Source: Rhizobium sp. WYCCWR10014
GTDB taxonomy: Bacteria > Pseudomonadota > Alphaproteobacteria > Rhizobiales > Rhizobiaceae
Length of the DNA: 64,000 nucleotides
NCBI RefSeq assembly: GCF_001657485.1
Contig: NZ_LXFU01000023.1
Location: 62,001 to 126,000, forward strand
Direction: 5' to 3'
Shown here: positions 35,239 to 44,592 of the stretch, in pieces
Position numbering within the stretch: position 1 is the first letter of the stretch
How the letters are laid out: the number at the start of each line of letters is the position of its first letter
Program-made: the position numbers and the translations under genes
Notes under the pieces: model-generated
What the model was told of the DNA's origin: nothing
Seen by the model: the letters and a program-made list of their open reading frames with translations, nothing else
The model's database searches: none

Positions 35239-35889
35239 ATGAACGACACTGTCCTCCTGTTTCACGGCATTGCCCGGACGAAGAAAAGCATGGCGAGGCT
35301 CGCCGGCTTCCTGTCCGGCCACGGTTATCGGGTTGTGAATGTCGGTTACCCCTCCACCCGGTTTTCGATCAGCGACCTCGTCGACATCATTCGACCGGAG
35401 GTCGACGACGCCGTGAAGAAAGCAGGCGATGGCCGGGTCCATTTCGTCGGTTATTCGATGGGTGGGCTGGTCATCCGCGCGTTTCTCAGCAGCGATCGCC
35501 CAGCCAACCTGGGGAGAGTGGTCATGGTCGGAACGCCGAACAACGGCAGTCAGATTGCCGATTTCCTCAAGAGCTGGCCGCTATACAGGAAGGTCTATGG
35601 ACCGGCGGGACAGCAGCTGATTACCGATCAAACCGCAATGACCGAGCTGTTCGGCACGGTCGATTACGAACTTGGCATTATCGCCGGAAATCGGACCATT
35701 GATCCGGTCTCATCGCTTATCATTGGCCTCAGGGTTCCGAATGATGGAAAGGTTTCGGTGGAGAGCACGCGTCTCGACGGCGCGGCTGAGCATATCGTCA
35801 TTCCGGCAAACCACACATTCTTGCCCGTCAACAAGACGATGTGGAGCCAGACCCTGTCGTTTCTGAAAGACGGGCGGTTTACAAGCTGA
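35239..35889 (+). CDS. Lipase/esterase-like alpha/beta hydrolase
   Basis: 216 aa, no signal peptide. VLLFHGIARTKKSMARLA forms the oxyanion region, GYSMGG carries the nucleophile Ser, TPNNGSQIADFL is typical of PGAP1/lipase-like hydrolases, and the catalytic Asp (NDGKVSVEST) and His (ANHTFLPVN) follow. It resembles small bacterial triacylglycerol-lipase-like enzymes. The substrate is unknown. It lies 160 bp after the disrupted hydrolase but is not its fragment, since both have their own N-terminus. Confidence 0.82.
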   Translation: MNDTVLLFHGIARTKKSMARLAGFLSGHGYRVVNVGYPSTRFSISDLVDIIRPEVDDAVKKAGDGRVHFVGYSMGGLVIRAFLSSDRPANLGRVVMVGTPNNGSQIADFLKSWPLYRKVYGPAGQQLITDQTAMTELFGTVDYELGIIAGNRTIDPVSSLIIGLRVPNDGKVSVESTRLDGAAEHIVIPANHTFLPVNKTMWSQTLSFLKDGRFTS

Positions 35890-35944
35890 CACGATGTGCG
35901 GTCAGCTTTGCTTGCTCTTCGCGATCACTTGAACAGTGCTCTCA

Positions 35945-37786
35945 TCACTGAACGACGAGGGCCTGCTTGACTCTTGAAATCAAAAGGCGGGAGCCGTCAG
36001 CGGTGAAATGCCCGTAGTCGAATTGGATCGGGTCTCCGCTTTTTGTCCACACCAAACAGTCTGGGTTGCACATCGTCTTGTAGGTGGAGATATATATTGC
36101 TCCGCTTCCGGCCAATGCGTCTCGAATGTCCACACCGATGTGTTGCCGAGGCACCAGATGATCGGCGGCGTTAAATGGTTGCCTCTCGTAGAGACTGTGA
36201 GCGAGCAACCGCGGTAGGGAAGATCTATATTCTGCCACCGGTCCGAAGACGACGATCTTTTTGGCGAACGGCGATAGGTAATCCACCGTCTTCCTGACGA
36301 GCTTCACGTCATCTTTTGTCCAGCGTCCAGCCAACACGAGAACATCCACTTTATTGCTCGGCAAGAACTCCTTGAACATGTAGTTCATGAGTTCAATGCA
36401 GCGTTCTTCACCTTCGGCGTCGAGAGTAGGACGACATCCTGATGCATTCGCTTGAATGACATTGGCCCCCGAAAGCGCCCTTAGCCCAGGATAGAGATGA
36501 GCGGCGTGACTATCACCGACGAGCGCTATGTTCTGCTGATTCTTTGATAGAGCCAAACAGGCATCACGATCATATTTTTCGATACCGTCGTTTGAAGTGA
36601 GGAAGCATTGTCCACTGCGAAAGGCTTTCGAAGGGTCGTAGTCAGCAAATTCCGCCACTCGTTCAACGGCCTTGTTGTCCTCTTTCATTTGATCGGCGGC
36701 GAGTTGACCGACAAATGCCAGCATTGCTACAGATGCGATTGAAGCAGCACCAGCGGCTACGGACACGAGCGGTCGGTATCGCATTGTTCGGAATGGCGTT
36801 TCGACAAATCGCCACGAAGCATATGCGACGATGAAACTCAAAGCGATCGGCACCAATTGCCAGCCATGCTCCCACGCCCGATACTGGTTCGAAAATACCC
36901 AAATCGGCCAATGCCACAGATAGAGGGAGTACGAAATCAAGCCTATGGAAGTGGCGACCCTCAATGATAGAAGCTTGCTGACAAGCGTACTTGGACCTGC
37001 CCAGATGATCAGCGCCGTGCCGGCGGTCGCGGGCAACGCCATCAATCCGGGAAACTCGGACGTCTTTGATAGCAGCAGTGCGCTGAGGCAGATCAGCAAA
37101 GCTCCGATTGCCGAGAGCACATCGTTAACCCGCGTATCAGCGAATTTCGTCAAAACTGGTCCGGCGATGATAGAGCCTACGAGCAGTTCCCAGGCGCGAT
37201 ACTGCACAAGATAAAAGGCTGCGGAGCGATTGATCGGAACAGTGACAATGGAAGCAATCATGCTGACCGCGAAAAGTCCCGCTATGGCCATCCCGGTTGC
37301 CCTGCGCCCATGTCGGCTTGCTAACATGACGATCAGCGGAAAAAAAACGTAGAACTGCTCTTCGACCGACAACGACCATGTGTGCAGGACCGGATTGATT
37401 TCGGCGGAATCATCGAAATATCCAGTTGTAAAATAGAAGTAAGCATTTGAAGCAAAAAGTGCGGAGGAAGTCACGGACTTAAAGACCCGCAAGCTTTCGT
37501 CAGGTAGCATCGTGAAATAAGAAGCCGCCATCACAAAAGCATACATGACCACGACGGCGGGAAGAATCCGTTTTGCTCGGCGACTATAAAAGTTGCCAAT
37601 CGAGAATCGGCCAACTCCCGCGTCAGCAAGAATGATTTTCGTAATCAGGTAACCCGATATCACGAAGAAAATGTCCACCCCGATAAATCCGCCGGGGAGA
37701 ATGCGGTCAAATCCACAGTGATAAAGAATCACAAAAATTACGGCTACGGCACGCAGGCCGTCGATATCTTGACGATGCGCAATCAT
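35945..37786 (-). CDS. Acyltransferase-3/SGNH surface-polysaccharide O-acyltransferase (OafA type)
   Basis: About 613 aa. The acyltransferase-3 domain with ten or so helices starts HRQDIDGLRAVAVIFVILYH and includes SGYLITKI and HTWSLSVEEQFYVFFPL. A periplasmic SGNH domain follows from about 380, with ALVGDSHAAHLYPGL and near the end FDYGHFTADGSRLL (catalytic Asp/His). Such proteins acetylate O-antigen or exopolysaccharide. The start at 37786 has GAGG 7 bp upstream; an ATG at 37837 would add 17 residues. Confidence 0.92.
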   Translation of the reverse strand: MIAHRQDIDGLRAVAVIFVILYHCGFDRILPGGFIGVDIFFVISGYLITKIILADAGVGRFSIGNFYSRRAKRILPAVVVMYAFVMAASYFTMLPDESLRVFKSVTSSALFASNAYFYFTTGYFDDSAEINPVLHTWSLSVEEQFYVFFPLIVMLASRHGRRATGMAIAGLFAVSMIASIVTVPINRSAAFYLVQYRAWELLVGSIIAGPVLTKFADTRVNDVLSAIGALLICLSALLLSKTSEFPGLMALPATAGTALIIWAGPSTLVSKLLSLRVATSIGLISYSLYLWHWPIWVFSNQYRAWEHGWQLVPIALSFIVAYASWRFVETPFRTMRYRPLVSVAAGAASIASVAMLAFVGQLAADQMKEDNKAVERVAEFADYDPSKAFRSGQCFLTSNDGIEKYDRDACLALSKNQQNIALVGDSHAAHLYPGLRALSGANVIQANASGCRPTLDAEGEERCIELMNYMFKEFLPSNKVDVLVLAGRWTKDDVKLVRKTVDYLSPFAKKIVVFGPVAEYRSSLPRLLAHSLYERQPFNAADHLVPRQHIGVDIRDALAGSGAIYISTYKTMCNPDCLVWTKSGDPIQFDYGHFTADGSRLLISRVKQALVVQ

Positions 37787-38380
37787 TTTGGCCTCGATAT
37801 TTGGCCTCCCGGGATTTCGTACCGTGAGACCGTTCAATATGCAACTAACGCCAGCATAAAATGAAAACCACTCGCCTCAGCCGGACCTCCCGCCATAGCG
37901 ATAGGCGACCTCGAGCGTCAGCACAGGGGCCGCAAGGTCATCGGGTGCTTTCGGCGAATTGCTTATTTACCATTCGCCTGATGAAGCTAGCGGGAAGGAG
38001 AGCGTTGTCCTTCAGCTTCTCATTTTGACAGTGATTCAACTAAAGGGCACATTTCACAGCTGCCTTTCAACGGTTCCACAACTCAGGCCATGAGACTGAC
38101 GGGCGATTTAACATTGACTGCTGAAACGCAGCGCGGCGTTGCCAGGACGGCTTGCAGGCCAAATTGGGCGAACGTGTGTCCAACACAGTGCTGGGCAAGC
38201 GCTCCCAAGTCAGAGCGCGTTGCTGGACCGACACAGTTTCGGCCGATGTGGCCGGGACGTCAGGAGTCTATTAAATGGATTTCTCAGCAGTCGTTCAGGT
38301 TAAGATAATTTTCGATATTCAAACATCCGCCACACGACCCCTCATTATTACGAGCTGTAACCGTATCGAATGGAGATCCG
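37787..38380. other. Intergenic region between acyltransferase and beta-helix genes
   Basis: 594 bp without a convincing gene. TTGACA at 38025-38030 is a good -35-like box but has only a weak -10 (CACATT) at 17 bp spacing. GGAG at about 38371 is the ribosome site of the beta-helix gene. The rest shows no clear repeat or family-like frame. Confidence 0.5.
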
Positions 38381-39526
38381 ATGCCCGCCATCTTGAGAAA
38401 GAAAATTCACGGTGCATCCACACGGGGACAGGTCATCGACGGTGCTGCCGACGTCGGCGTCGCCTATCAGGTGTTTTCCGATACGGTGGTCGAAGACGTG
38501 ATTGTCAAGAATTCTCCCCGCGGCTTCAAATTTCACAATGGTAGGAATCTCGTCGTAAGGCGCTGCGAGACAGAGAATGTGAAGGGCGACGGCATTTACC
38601 TTACGATGACGTCGGACGTGTTGCTGGAAAACAACCGTGTCGGCCCGGCGCCCGGCCAGGGGGCGGATTGTTGCCAATTCGCCTACGAAAACGACGACCG
38701 CAATGTGAGCTCCAATGTCGTGATCCGGGGCAACCTTTTTCTTCAGTCACCGACCAGCACATCGAACAAGGGGGCCTTGGTTTGCGGCAGAACTCGACAA
38801 TACCTTGTTGAATACAATTTCATCGGCGGGAAAAATTTCTCCTTTTCATCGATCGGCGACGATGCCGTCGTGCGCAGTAACGTCATGCGCGACGGGAAGA
38901 TGAATGATTATTCCTTCGGATATGGGGTTGGCGATCAAGTCGACCATGCTGGCCACCATGTTTATGACAACAGGATCGAGAACAGCAATCGTGGCGTGAG
39001 TTTGAGCGGTTACTCGGACCAGAGCCTGGCATTTCGCAAAGACATGGATATCCACGATAACGTGATCAGCGAATGTGAGATTGGGTTTTTTGCCAATCGG
39101 CCGTGGTCTGGAAGGTTTCGACGCAACATCTTCCTGCGGTGCAAGCAGGACATCTTTCTGAAAGGAAACGGCAAAGCGACTGCGGGGGAAATCGAAGGCA
39201 ACTTTCTCAACGACGGCAGCTTTCTGAACGTCACGCCGCCGCCGCTTCGCGTCAAGCCGGACGGAAAGGCTTCCGTTTCCTCCGGCGAATGGACAACCGA
39301 GCCCGACGAAATCCGCATCCAGTGGCGGAACAAAGGGATCGATATATCAGGCGCCAACCGGCCCTCCATTGCGATCGAGCCTGGCATGGAATTGTCATGC
39401 GTCTTGCTGGCCCGCAAGGGGCAGAATTGGATGTTGGCGATTGCCGAGACGGCCTATGACGATTTCACGCCGCGTGCATGGCAAGAAAACATGCTGCCTT
39501 GGCAGAAGCGCTATCTCTCTATTTAA
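38381..39526 (+). CDS. Right-handed beta-helix protein, no signal peptide
   Basis: 381 aa. About nine rungs of the pectate-lyase/NosD-like repeat are visible (VEDVIVKNSPRGFKFHNGRN, then NLVVRRCETENVKGDGIYL, NVVIRGNLFLQS, HHVYDNRIENSNRGVSLSGY), followed by a C-terminal beta domain and a WQKRYLSI end. Such folds act on or bind polysaccharides. No Sec signal is seen, which is odd for a lyase; the annotated start may be internal or the 5' part lost. Flanked by an acyltransferase and a Wzy-like protein, a role in exopolysaccharide modification is likely. Confidence 0.8.
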   Translation: MPAILRKKIHGASTRGQVIDGAADVGVAYQVFSDTVVEDVIVKNSPRGFKFHNGRNLVVRRCETENVKGDGIYLTMTSDVLLENNRVGPAPGQGADCCQFAYENDDRNVSSNVVIRGNLFLQSPTSTSNKGALVCGRTRQYLVEYNFIGGKNFSFSSIGDDAVVRSNVMRDGKMNDYSFGYGVGDQVDHAGHHVYDNRIENSNRGVSLSGYSDQSLAFRKDMDIHDNVISECEIGFFANRPWSGRFRRNIFLRCKQDIFLKGNGKATAGEIEGNFLNDGSFLNVTPPPLRVKPDGKASVSSGEWTTEPDEIRIQWRNKGIDISGANRPSIAIEPGMELSCVLLARKGQNWMLAIAETAYDDFTPRAWQENMLPWQKRYLSI

Positions 39527-39572
39527 TCGCCACACTGAGGCCAGGCGGAGCCCCCCGTGAAGCCTCCGCGTC

Positions 39573-40907
39573 TCAAGCCTCACGCGGTCTCCGGTTTGCC
39601 AACAACCTCGGACGCAACTCGGAGAGTGCAATCACCGTGTGTGGCCAGAGAATAAAAGGTGCGAGCATCATCCCTGCCTCTGTCATGGATCCAAGCATGA
39701 TCAGGATGATGATCACGATCTCCTTCCGTCTGGCGCCCGATTGCTCTTGATCGGATTCGACGATTGTCATCTTCCGGAAAAGACGAGTCACCAAAAACAC
39801 GACCCATGCACCGACACCGGGAATGCCGATATTGAGGGCAAGTTCGAGATAGGTGTTGTGCGTCGACCGCGCGTCGAACGTCACCTTGACATATTCCTCC
39901 ATGACATCAGGCTGGCGGAACATCGCAAAGCCGTAGCCGGTTATGGGTCTATCCCATATTAGCGGAAACAGCTGTTCCCAGATGTTGGTGCGCCCCGAGA
40001 AAGTAAGGTCTTTACCGAAAGCTTCAGCAACGGCAGAGGCCACACCTAAATAAATGAAACTGGCGGCAAAACCCACAAGAAGAAACAGCAGAGCGACGAC
40101 AAATGAGCGAAAAAGGCGATTTGGATAGACGTGGATAATCCGGATAGCATACAGCATGACACTGCCGAACATCGTCAAGACAACCGCTGTCGAGGACTTT
40201 GTCGCTACAATCAAAGCGAGGAGGCAAAGCATCGCAGCCCATCGAACAAGCGTGCTGTAACGAAGTCGACCTAGCTTCTGCGTCGACAACAGACACACAA
40301 AGCTGACCGAGCAAAATTGTCCCAGCGTATTCTTGTGGTAAAACGCCCCCTTTACCATGCCGGCATAGCTGCCGCGCATGATGGCGAATTGCGGGAAAGC
40401 GGCAGTATAGAGAACATTGATAAATGCGGCCGCGATCGCAAAACGCCCCAGGATGCGAAATGCTTCCACGTTGCCATATCGCGCGCGATAGAGAAGCGGC
40501 GGGACTGCTAGAACGATGACGGCGGCCAATCCCTTTAAAGACGCACCTCTGTCAATCGAGAAGACGATTGACGTCAGACAGGAAATGGCAACGACCCCGA
40601 TGAGGGGTGAAATCCTTGAAAGGGTCCTTATGAATTGCCGTTGTTCCAACAGAAAATACAAACCGGACAATGGGATAAGGCTATAAAGCATTAACTTCAT
40701 CGGAAGCGGGTCTACCGACGCGCCATCATCGAAATTTGCGGGCAGGCCGTACCACATGCCGGTAGCACGCCATAACGCGGCGTAAAATGCGACGGTAAGC
40801 ACCAGCTTCGCCAGCACGTCCCGTCTGACGCGCCATCTGGAAGCAGTCCGCCGACGGTGGCTGCCTTGATAATAGTCTCGTGCTATAGACGCGTCTTGTA
40901 TCGCCAT
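39573..40907 (-). CDS. O-antigen ligase/Wzy-type polysaccharide polymerase
   Basis: 444 aa with about eleven predicted helices. The large periplasmic loop and the conserved DARSTHNTYLELALNIGIPG motif place it in the O-antigen ligase (Wzy_C) family. It joins or polymerises lipid-linked oligosaccharides at the periplasmic face. It has a charged 30-residue N-terminus (RRRTASRWRVRR). It converges with the beta-helix gene, 46 bp apart. Ligase or polymerase cannot be told apart from sequence alone. Confidence 0.87.
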   Translation of the reverse strand: MAIQDASIARDYYQGSHRRRTASRWRVRRDVLAKLVLTVAFYAALWRATGMWYGLPANFDDGASVDPLPMKLMLYSLIPLSGLYFLLEQRQFIRTLSRISPLIGVVAISCLTSIVFSIDRGASLKGLAAVIVLAVPPLLYRARYGNVEAFRILGRFAIAAAFINVLYTAAFPQFAIMRGSYAGMVKGAFYHKNTLGQFCSVSFVCLLSTQKLGRLRYSTLVRWAAMLCLLALIVATKSSTAVVLTMFGSVMLYAIRIIHVYPNRLFRSFVVALLFLLVGFAASFIYLGVASAVAEAFGKDLTFSGRTNIWEQLFPLIWDRPITGYGFAMFRQPDVMEEYVKVTFDARSTHNTYLELALNIGIPGVGAWVVFLVTRLFRKMTIVESDQEQSGARRKEIVIIILIMLGSMTEAGMMLAPFILWPHTVIALSELRPRLLANRRPREA

Positions 40908-41561
40908 TAAGAGCTCTTCTATCTCATGTTCCGGGATGTTCCTATTTGAAATAGGATTGAGCCAAAATTACAATTTACCTCTGTTGGACTCTGTATGCGA
41001 TATTGAAACCATCGACACTGGTTTCTGCCTACGACCCCGACATAAATCGATCGGTTGGCCACTCCCACAATCCAAACCAGCCGACACGTAGCCCTGTCTG
41101 CAGTATATGGTTGGATCAAAACTCATAAGCCATATCAATATGTTTGCTTAAACTCCGGCTTAGGTCCACCAAGTGGCGCCACTCTAAGCCATATCATTCC
41201 TCGAATCCAGTTTGCTAGACTTTCCAATATGTCACACCCACTGGTCCGAGCCATCCGCTGCCACACGCTCGCATCTGCGCACGCCACTGGCATTTTACTT
41301 GGGTACGATCTCGCCCAACCGACCGGCGATCGCACTACTGCCGCACGGGCCGCAGGTCGGCTGTTGTCGTCATTCGAAACCTCATTTAGAGCGGTTTATG
41401 TTTTCGCGGAAGCGTAGAACCGCTCTAAGCTTTTGTTTTTACGCAATTCCGGACGGGAAACCGCTTCGCACTTTTCCTGGAATTGCTCTAGCTCTCGGAA
41501 CCAAAGACCGAACCCGCCGTTGAGTGCCATGCCCCAACCGTGTCCGGGAGACAGGACAGAC
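40908..41561. other. Intergenic region containing a Rhizobium repeat
   Basis: 654 bp with no gene I can support. The main feature is the repeat at 41386-41492. Upstream of it the sequence is unremarkable. The ku gene start at 41562 has GGGAGACAGGA just upstream as its likely ribosome site. Confidence 0.55.
41386..41492. repeat. Rhizobium intergenic mosaic-type repeat (copy 1)
   Basis: A terminal inverted pair TAGAGCGGTT and AACCGCTCTA is followed by TACGCAATTCCGGACGGGAA and ends TCCTGGAATTGCTCTAG. The right part is shared with the element at 55068-55174 (CGCAATTTCGGACG, then ACTTTTGCTGGAATTGCTCT). This matches the RIME-like sequences that are dispersed through Rhizobium and Agrobacterium genomes. 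Confidence 0.75.
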
Positions 41562-42365
41562 ATGGCACGTCAGACATTCTGGAAAGGTTATCTCAAGCTC
41601 TCGCTCGTCACCGCCGCCGTCTCGCTGACGCCGGCGACGACCGAAAGCAACAAGGTCCGTTTCCACGTCCTCAATCGCCAGACGAAGAACCGCGTCGAAA
41701 GCCGCTATGTCGACAGCGTCACCCATAAACCAGTGCCCGAGCGGGACCAGGTAAAGGGTTATCCGCGCGGCGAGGACGACTATGTGCTTCTCGAAGACGA
41801 GGAGATCGAGGAAGTCGGGCTCGAAAGTACCCGCACCATCGAGATCGACACATTCGTGCCGCGCGGCTCGATTGATTGGATCTGGTACGACAAACCGCAT
41901 TTTCTGGCGCCCGAGGACAAGGTCGGGGTGGAGGCCTTCTGCGTCATCCGCGAGTCGATGAAGGCAAATGACGTCGTCGGCATCGCCCGCCTTGTCCTTT
42001 ATCGCCGCGAGCGCGCCGTGCTGCTGGAACCGCTAGGCAAAGGCATCGTTCTCTGGACCCTGCGCTATGGCGACGAGGTGCGTGATCCCGTGGCCGAACT
42101 CGACAGCAAGGCCGAGATCGACAGCAAGCTGCTGACGCTGATGACGCAACTGGTGAAGGAAGAGACGAAGGATTGGAGCCCGGCCATGGTGCAGGACCCG
42201 ATCCAGAAACGCCTGAAGTCGATGATCCGCGGCAAGCAGAAGAGCCTGAAGACGGCGGCGCCCGCGAAAAAGCCCGCACCGGTGAAATCGACCGGCAACG
42301 TCATCAATATCATGGATGCACTGAAAAAGAGCCTCGCCGCCGAAGGCGGAAGCAAGCCCCGCTGA
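41562..42365 (+). CDS. ku: Ku-family DNA-end-binding protein (paralogue 1)
   Basis: 267 aa. Bacterial Ku core: FWKGYLKLSLVTAAVSLTPA start, RYVDSVTHKPVPERDQVKGY, IDTFVPRGSIDWIWYDKPHF and an extended Lys-rich tail (KSMIRGKQKSLKTAAPAKKP). Ku dimers thread onto broken DNA ends and recruit LigD for non-homologous end joining. It converges with a second, diverged ku gene 145 bp downstream. No ligD in the window. Confidence 0.95.
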   Translation: MARQTFWKGYLKLSLVTAAVSLTPATTESNKVRFHVLNRQTKNRVESRYVDSVTHKPVPERDQVKGYPRGEDDYVLLEDEEIEEVGLESTRTIEIDTFVPRGSIDWIWYDKPHFLAPEDKVGVEAFCVIRESMKANDVVGIARLVLYRRERAVLLEPLGKGIVLWTLRYGDEVRDPVAELDSKAEIDSKLLTLMTQLVKEETKDWSPAMVQDPIQKRLKSMIRGKQKSLKTAAPAKKPAPVKSTGNVINIMDALKKSLAAEGGSKPR

Positions 42366-42510
42366 ACTCGGGCATCGCACCCTTGCGCGAGCCCTTCGGC
42401 CAGTCGCGTTCGCGGCTTTTACGGTCCGCTCCGGCCTTTTGAAGACAGCCGCCCGCGTGCTCTGGGTGAGCGTGAAAGTGCGTTTCACCTCATAGGTGTC
42501 GAGAACTACC

Positions 42511-43365
42511 TCAGCTTGCCTTCTTGCTGCGGCTGTCGCTGCGCGCCGGCGCCTTCTTCTTCGCCAGCGCCTTCTTTGCTGGGGTTTTGCCGCTCATCTT
42601 GGCGCTCTGGCGCAACGCTTCCATCAGGTCGACGACCTTGCGTTCCGGAGCCTGTTTCTTCTTCGGCGGTGCCCGGCCTTCGATCTTGGCCTTCACCAGC
42701 TCGACGAGGGCAGCCTCGTAGCGATCCTCGTATGTGCTCGGTTCGAAGCTGCCTTGTTTGGTGCCGATGATATGGCCCGCAAGCTCGATCATCTCCTTGT
42801 CGAATTTGATGTCGGGAATGTCGTTGAATACCGTATCGGCCGAGCGCACCTCGTAGTCGAAATTCAGCATCGTCGCGACGATGCAGTCGTCATGCGGGCG
42901 GATCAGCAGCGTCCGGTTGCGGCGGAAAAGCACGGCTTCGGCCAGAGCCGCGACCTTGCCGTCACGCATGCCCTTGGCGATCAGCGACAGCGCCTCCTCG
43001 TCATGTTCGTCGACGGGCGCGAGATAGTAAGGGCGGTCGAAATACAGCTTGTCGATATCGTCATAGGCGATGAAAGCCTTGATATTGAGGACCTTGTCGC
43101 TTTCCGGCATGATTTCGGCAATCTCATCACCCTCTATGACGATGTAGTCGCCATTCTCCATCTGGTAGCCCTTGACCTGATCGCCCCGCTCGACCGGTTT
43201 GCCGGTCTCACTGTCGACGAATTGCCGTTCCACCCGGTGGCCGGTCCTGCGGTTGATGATGTTGAAGGAGACGCGGTCGGAGGGGGAAACGGCGGTGTAG
43301 AGCCCTACGGCGCAGGCAAGGTCGCCCACCTTCAGATGACCCTTCCAGCTTGCCCGAGCGGCCAT
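42511..43365 (-). CDS. ku: Ku-family DNA-end-binding protein (paralogue 2)
   Basis: 284 aa. Core begins SWKGHLKVGDLACAVGLYTA and includes RQFVDSETGKPVERGDQVKGY split at GDQ, IDKLYFDRPYYLAP and AFIAYDD. The C-terminal tail is longer and strongly basic (KKALAKKKAPARSDSRSKKA), which in other rhizobial Ku proteins contributes to DNA binding. It diverges substantially from the convergent neighbour, so the pair is an old duplication. The start has GGAGG about 5 bp upstream. Confidence 0.95.
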   Translation of the reverse strand: MAARASWKGHLKVGDLACAVGLYTAVSPSDRVSFNIINRRTGHRVERQFVDSETGKPVERGDQVKGYQMENGDYIVIEGDEIAEIMPESDKVLNIKAFIAYDDIDKLYFDRPYYLAPVDEHDEEALSLIAKGMRDGKVAALAEAVLFRRNRTLLIRPHDDCIVATMLNFDYEVRSADTVFNDIPDIKFDKEMIELAGHIIGTKQGSFEPSTYEDRYEAALVELVKAKIEGRAPPKKKQAPERKVVDLMEALRQSAKMSGKTPAKKALAKKKAPARSDSRSKKAS

Positions 43366-43383
43366 TCCATCCTCCGTCGCAAA

Positions 43384-43617
43384 TCAGAGCCGGCTGCCGC
43401 TCTTGTCGGTTTCGAGTTCCTGAAATGCCCAGCCGCGGCCGTCGGGCGCGGGATAGGCAAGCAGCGCATCGCCATTGCCGATCTTCTGGCGCGATGCGGC
43501 GTCCTTGGCATGGATGATCGCTTCATCCGCTGTCGCATAGGTTTCCGAAAGTGTGTCGCCGAGCTTGTAGGCCCAGCCATTGTCATGCGGCACGACCTGA
43601 TAGGTGATATCGGCCAT
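43384..43617 (-). CDS. DUF2188-like small protein
   Basis: 77 aa, MADITYQVVPHDNGWAYKLG at the start, DEAIIHAKDAASRQ helix, then PAPDGRGWAFQELETDK. The pattern (VVPHDGGW, then a DEAI-xAK helix) fits DUF2188, small proteins often found near ku and stress genes. It lies 18 bp upstream of the second ku on the same strand, with GAGGAG 8 bp before its ATG. A shared transcript is likely. Confidence 0.75.
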   Translation of the reverse strand: MADITYQVVPHDNGWAYKLGDTLSETYATADEAIIHAKDAASRQKIGNGDALLAYPAPDGRGWAFQELETDKSGSRL

Positions 43618-43671
43618 TTCGGATCTCCTCTTCTCAACTAAATAGGGCGCGTGATGTCGTTGGCATCATGC

Positions 43672-43932
43672 TCAGTTCCGATTTGGTTTGCGCCGTTCAT
43701 CGAGCGCAATGATCCTCTCCAGCGATGCGATATCCTCGCTGGTGACGACGGGAACCGGATCGGCAGCGATTGCTTCCAGCACCTCCCGTGAGACGGCGCC
43801 ATTGCGGATTGCCCATTCCAGGGTTTCGCGCGTTTCGCGCTCGGCTTTCAGTTGCGCATAGAGCACAACGATCAGCCGATCGCGGGCATCCATCCGTCGG
43901 CTTTGGCGATCCATGCTGCGGACATCAGGCAT
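43672..43932 (-). CDS. Small hypothetical protein
   Basis: 86 aa, Arg/Glu-rich. A long predicted helix spans about 10-45 (RDRLIVVLYAQLKAERETRE). Ends SLERIIALDERRKPNRN. No signal or membrane segment. It lies 54 bp upstream of the DUF2188-like gene on the same strand. I do not recognise a family. Confidence 0.55.
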   Translation of the reverse strand: MPDVRSMDRQSRRMDARDRLIVVLYAQLKAERETRETLEWAIRNGAVSREVLEAIAADPVPVVTSEDIASLERIIALDERRKPNRN

Positions 43933-44076
43933 CGCAATCCACCTTGGTCACTGATTTCGTTCAGGTGTATTCAACTGACGACGGATGGAAAGGTTCCGAA
44001 ACCCATGGCGGCCGCTTGCCATTGCCACGTGAGGCGGAAATCACTATCTGCAAGATGTTCGTCAGAGGATTTCAAC

Positions 44077-44505
44077 ATGGCCGATCTCAAGGCTCGTCCC
44101 CGCCCGACCGGCGCCACCGCGGTTCTCGGCCGTACCGGTTTCCCGCACGTCACCTCCGCCACCAAGGGCGAGATCGATATCGTCACCGCGCCGTCGCAGC
44201 CGGGTTTCAATCCGCTCGATCTGCTCTATTCCTCGCTTTCGGCCTGCCTGGTGCTCAGCGCCCGCATCGCCGCCAGCCAGATGGGCGTTCTCGACAAGAT
44301 CAGCGAGATCACTGCCGAGGTCACCGGCGAGAAGGCGGCGGAAGGCCTTTCGCGCGTTGCCAAGTTCAACATCGCCTTTTCGATCAAGGGCGATATCGAC
44401 GAGGAAACCCGACAGAAAATTGCCCATGCCGCCGAAGAGGAGATCTGCACGGTGAGCAACACCATCCGCGGCAATCCCGAGTTCTCGACGACAATATCGG
44501 GGTAG
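44077..44505 (+). CDS. OsmC/Ohr-family protein
   Basis: 142 aa. OsmC fold with redox Cys pair: one in LLYSSLSACLVLSARI and the second in EEICTVSNTIRGN. Family members reduce organic or fatty hydroperoxides with dithiol donors. The ATG at 44077 follows GAGGA by 6-8 bp. Isolated on the plus strand between a hypothetical gene and an FAD-binding protein. Confidence 0.88.
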   Translation: MADLKARPRPTGATAVLGRTGFPHVTSATKGEIDIVTAPSQPGFNPLDLLYSSLSACLVLSARIAASQMGVLDKISEITAEVTGEKAAEGLSRVAKFNIAFSIKGDIDEETRQKIAHAAEEEICTVSNTIRGNPEFSTTISG

Positions 44506-44592
44506 GGCTAAATCTACATAATAATTATAGACAATCGAGAGCGGAGGATTGCGTGACCACTGCCCGGCTTCTATGGTCGGGCATCGAAAGCA

